A model generated the notes under the pieces. It was not told the origin of the DNA. It was given only the letters and a program-made list of their open reading frames with translations, and searched no databases. The translations under genes and the position numbers were made by a program. Shown here piece after piece: positions 8,001-9,608 of a DNA stretch of 9,608 nucleotides. The stretch's first letter is position 1; each line of letters begins with the position of its first letter. The stretch is from Vulcanimicrobiota bacterium (lineage in GTDB: Bacteria > Eremiobacterota > Eremiobacteria > Baltobacterales > Baltobacteraceae): assembly GCA_028287545.1 (NCBI GenBank), contig JAQBPL010000236.1, positions 1 to 9,608 of the forward strand, in the 5' to 3' direction.

Positions 8001-9391
8001 GCTCGAACGGCGCAACCTGGAACGCGAACGCTACCGGGACGCCGGGCCAGTGGCTGATCGATCTGTGCGCGACCGCTATTGCGCCGATCGTCGCGACGCA
8101 AACCTCGACGCCGTGCGCCGGAACCACCGACTCGAGCTCGCTCCCGCCGGGCGGCAGCCTCACGATCAACTTTAATTACGCCGCCGCGGCGGCGGTCGGA
8201 ACGTACAACGTCAACTGGACGGTCGTCGGCGCGAACGGCGGCGCGGTCGTTCCGGCGACCGGCGCGCAGATCCCGGTGCTGACCGTCGCCAACACGACGG
8301 CGCAGACCAGCTTCACGTTCGCCGGCGGATACACTGCGGCGCCGGCGCACCCGCCCATTGCGCCGATCCAGAGCGTCACGTTCGGCAGTCAGCCGGTCGT
8401 CGGTTCGTGGGCCGACTTCAACAACGGCAACGGCTTCGTGTTCGAGCTGCACAACAACGGTTCGACGAACATCACGAACGTGAGCCTCGCGATCCCGTGG
8501 GCAAACACCTCGGGCCAGCTCTTCGATACGGCGAACCCCTGGAAGGTCGTCCCAACCTCGATTTTCGTGTACGGCGCCGGCGCCGGTGCGGGCGGCTCGA
8601 AGTGCCTCGCGAACTCGTACCTCTCGCTCGTGCAGGCAGTGAACGGAGCGCCCGGGACGTCGGGACTGCTGCAGCTCTCCGGCTGCAACGTCGCGGTCGG
8701 GCAGAATCTCGACATTTTCTTCTACGCGACCTCGCCGTACGACATCGGCTCGACGTTCCGGTTCGACTCCGCGGTCGCGACCGCAAACGGGACGCCGCCG
8801 GATCCGCGCGTCGGCGGGAACCCGAACACGCTGCCGATCTACAGCCTCTCGAACACGCTCCGTGTCATCACTGATGCCCGGCTCGTGATCGAGGTGCCGC
8901 CGACCGGTTCGGTCGCATGGCCCGGCGGAACGTTCTTCGGCCAAGGCACGGCGGCGACTCTCGGTTGCGGCGGTTGTACCTTCACGAACACCGCGACGCC
9001 GATCATCGACCTCAGCACCATCGCCGGCACCGCGACGATCACCGATACGCTCGGCGCGACGGTCTACAGCGACGACACCAACGGCTGGAATCTCTCGGTG
9101 GCGGCCGATATCAACCCGAGTACATCGAGCGGCCAGGTCACGACGTTCATGCAGACTGGCCATTCGGGAACACCGGGAAGCGGGACGCTCGCGCTAAGCC
9201 TGCCGGCTGCCGCGCCCGGGACGTTGGTCCCAACGAGTGGAACCCTCCCCGTCTCGAACTGGACGGGCGGCTCCGCGTATCACAAACCGATCGACAACAT
9301 CATGTCCTATCGCGTGACCATCAACCCGTTGAGCGTCAACAACAACGCCGCGACGACGGTTACCCTCACCTATACGCTGATCGCGAATTGA
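5054..9391 (+). CDS. Large secreted multidomain adhesin-like protein with WxL-like C-terminal domain
   Basis: Predicted 1445-residue exported protein, probably the surface or tip component of the system. Start: ATG with GGAG 5 bases before. Signal peptide residues 1-28 (hydrophobic core AILAFVVAGVLGVGAFV, cut near ALA-QS). Residues 29-120 are Pro/Thr/Arg/Ser-rich and probably disordered. Residues about 124-560 hold three related sandwich units, 570-735 a further strand-rich unit, and 762-1245 three DUF11-like units with N-x-G turns (TVTNNGPGPIYSIEFVMPP, LLNTSAGLDPNPDYI, ELHNNGSTNITNVSLAIP). Residues about 1275-1445 are a separate terminal domain with GWNLSV and TYTL motifs. Mature composition is rich in Thr, Ala, Asn, Gly and Ser and poor in charged residues. 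The twelve cysteines fall into six neighbouring pairs. Its stop overlaps the next start (TGATG), implying coupled translation. No catalytic motif is seen. Ligand or adhesion function is inferred from size, composition and context. Confidence 0.75.
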   Translation: MHHLSRTLAILAFVVAGVLGVGAFVALAQSTPPGQRTVGGPRSTATVAPAATAPPLPMGDQSRTRGELRSTDTGTGSDPLKALARLIQTGQTSPSRLIPYRGVRPPIPKLTDLLKHRVRFRQSASGGSIVLTGTSSVPYLDDQTLSYGAQVYWLCQNLKPTTNYRYIIFPPDGTAYRVTPKDYVAGGQVADTFPTDAQGRCMQTPAGGARAGQQVPYYAQMTLSTPLVSSGSPDGIVAVGPTRGAGADAPYSGVWAIAVQNSATGAYEAVAYSVVLGTLNFATYSNAGLTTQANDFASGSTVYVSAGGLNPAHFYSFGFVNTSGNGLPCVFSIPAGAQNFGSGTCFVSGATGILPTAQSLSGQYATPAAGANSLGTQTVQLFDATTNDLISTQQISLNPSAVTWSSLVPYNATLGNGANLGDTFATDGLLGTPGGAPTPEQSVTGLNYQVSGLTAGHVYRITVSNANGVVLSSTTTDGSPTFGSPQAFALPYSFTAPGVSSGVQQVPFPINATNFTSFSATQIPFAPSVYTAQLYDTNTSTVVGSKSFTLVSYGSTFQWTNPAGSYINGNPSGNPTAVTATVRNTAGTLYGNWNGDAIKAITIRNDTAGNVTLALQAGVTTTIDSVGQTWNLTLVSGAQIDAAPAVAGQSLPPNATIPIPISVVVSPSNCTTACLLQTQITPLHGIAPSAYNATMTNTASNGLAVYSNNVVGTNNEATYAITVGTYAGAGSLLGTPRYDQAMYRSGTHGAPSNGAVYPPTSYYPLTITVTNNGPGPIYSIEFVMPPTVDPNVLMPSITTATVNATNQTANWQLVTQNGNAGNGILGDGTLGPNAFALTAKTKATTPGIATGKSATFVLHMPILLSAFPFQEIPATANYGNPLAFAGGGGTRFQMAPTNVLTNAVAGTQNIDSTELSVFSLDTSLMSAAITPAVVPALANQNWTFKLLNTSAGLDPNPDYISQLLVTVPAAGAGIFPTVTSVTGSNGATWNANATGTPGQWLIDLCATAIAPIVATQTSTPCAGTTDSSSLPPGGSLTINFNYAAAAAVGTYNVNWTVVGANGGAVVPATGAQIPVLTVANTTAQTSFTFAGGYTAAPAHPPIAPIQSVTFGSQPVVGSWADFNNGNGFVFELHNNGSTNITNVSLAIPWANTSGQLFDTANPWKVVPTSIFVYGAGAGAGGSKCLANSYLSLVQAVNGAPGTSGLLQLSGCNVAVGQNLDIFFYATSPYDIGSTFRFDSAVATANGTPPDPRVGGNPNTLPIYSLSNTLRVITDARLVIEVPPTGSVAWPGGTFFGQGTAATLGCGGCTFTNTATPIIDLSTIAGTATITDTLGATVYSDDTNGWNLSVAADINPSTSSGQVTTFMQTGHSGTPGSGTLALSLPAAAPGTLVPTSGTLPVSNWTGGSAYHKPIDNIMSYRVTINPLSVNNNAATTVTLTYTLIAN
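5423..6733 (+). repeat. Three degenerate sandwich repeats in the adhesin-like protein
   Basis: Protein repeats at residues about 124-277, 278-404 and 405-560. Each opens with a strand-turn pattern (YGAQVYWLCQNLKPTTNYRY; SGSTVYVSAGGLNPAHFYSF; LNYQVSGLTAGHVYRI). Each closes with a strand followed by an aromatic residue (VQNSATGAYEAVAYSVV; TVQLFDATTNDLISTQQISL; TAQLYDTNTSTVVGSKSFTL). Copies two and three are closest. I do not recognise a named family. Confidence 0.55.
7337..8788 (+). repeat. DUF11-like beta-sandwich units in the adhesin-like protein
   Basis: Three units at residues about 762-905, 912-1088 and 1105-1245. Each starts with a hydrophobic strand, an Asn-containing turn and a second strand ending in Pro: ITVTNNGPGPIYSIEFVMPP, FKLLNTSAGLDPNPDYISQL and FELHNNGSTNITNVSLAIP. 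The first matches the DUF11 signature well; the other two are looser. Such units typically act as stalk modules in surface proteins. Confidence 0.5.
8876..9388 (+). other. C-terminal WxL-like / pilin-like domain of the adhesin-like protein
   Basis: Residues about 1275-1445. ATITDTLGATVYSDDTNGWN then LSV matches the first WxL motif (acidic residue, short gap, G-W-x-L-x-V; W1345). The last strand TTVTLTYTLIAN ends in TYTL where WxL domains carry TWTL, so the second Trp is replaced by Tyr (Y1440). A CGGC pair lies at 1305-1308. In chaperone-usher tip adhesins the C-terminal domain is the one that docks to the fibre, which would be consistent with this position. Assignment is by motif only. Confidence 0.4.
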
Positions 9392-9608
9392 TGGACCGAA
9401 TCGTGATAATGCGAACGCTTGCCGCCGCAGCCGCCGCGCTGCTCCTGACCACCGCCCCGGCTTTTGCTGCCGGTACGCCGGCGATGGGTTCCGCGCAGCT
9501 TAACTACAAGGTCAACGCGACCGTCAAGGCACAGGTCATCCCAAACTACATGAGCGGCTTTGGGCCGCAGGGCGGCACGGGCAGCGGCTCCGCGGCGGTC
9601 CCGGGGCC
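9391..9608 (+). CDS. Second pilin-like subunit, 5' part only (runs off the window)
   Basis: Seventy-two codons are visible and open to the window end. The ATG at 9391 overlaps the preceding TGA by one base, implying translational coupling. A second in-frame ATG at 9409 (MRTLAAAAAAL) would give a shorter signal peptide, and neither has a clear ribosome site. The signal peptide is cut near AFA-AGT. The mature start GSAQLNYKVNATVKAQVIPNY aligns with the pilin-like protein at 3401 without gaps: from AFAA to NY, 16 of 30 residues are identical by my count. It is therefore a paralogue, with the same alternating hydrophobic first strand. Its cysteines and C-terminus lie outside the window. Confidence 0.75.
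   Translation, partial: MDRIVIMRTLAAAAAALLLTTAPAFAAGTPAMGSAQLNYKVNATVKAQVIPNYMSGFGPQGGTGSGSAAVPG

Noticed and set aside
1305..8977. Thioredoxin-like CxxC active site suggested by CGGC in the adhesin-like protein (residues 1305-1308, bases 8966-8977)
   Set aside because: The surrounding sequence is strand-rich with no thioredoxin fold pattern. A structural disulfide is more likely.
6239..9163. 974-codon open frame on the minus strand opposite the adhesin-like gene
   Set aside because: Its product is Arg-rich and low-complexity with no signal peptide or domain pattern. It is the mirror frame of a GC-rich gene in which stops are rare, while the + strand product has a signal peptide, a ribosome site and repeats.

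Overview
The window is GC-rich DNA carrying one co-directional (+ strand) cluster of four complete genes and the start of a fifth. Every encoded protein has a Sec-type signal peptide and looks built from beta-strands. I see no enzymes, no transposases, no tRNA or rRNA genes and no CRISPR array. The predicted outer-membrane barrel in the first gene implies a diderm bacterium. The base composition and gene types would fit a poorly characterised high-GC lineage such as Candidatus Eremiobacterota, or Deinococcota. That placement is a weak inference, because no phylogenetic marker is present.

Layout. 1-215: leader without a supported gene, holding three small adjacent hairpins. 216-3236: a 1006-residue outer-membrane-barrel-like protein with three carboxypeptidase-regulatory-like (CnaB-type) repeats and two further Ig-like segments, here called usher-like. 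3237-3400: gap with a GC hairpin, a weak -10-like site and a good ribosome binding site. 3401-4171: a 256-residue pilin-like secreted protein. 4235-5020 (or from 4187): a two-domain Ig-fold periplasmic chaperone resembling PapD/DUF916 proteins. 5021-5053: a short gap with two hairpins, one of which carries the chaperone stop codon in its loop. 5054-9391: a 1445-residue secreted multidomain adhesin-like protein. 9391-9608: the first 72 codons of a second pilin-like gene, whose start overlaps the preceding stop (TGATG) and whose protein is a paralogue of the first pilin.

Working model (inference). The gene set of outer-membrane barrel, small strand-rich subunit, Ig-fold chaperone, very large tip-like protein and second subunit parallels chaperone-usher pilus operons. 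No protein is a clear FimD, PapD or FimA relative by eye. The last domain of the large protein resembles a WxL domain (GWNL near residue 1345, TYTL at the extreme C-terminus). Its chaperone neighbour resembles DUF916, the family partnered with WxL proteins in Firmicutes. The cluster is therefore best regarded as a candidate divergent surface-appendage or adhesin assembly system that combines usher-like and WxL/DUF916-like parts in a diderm.
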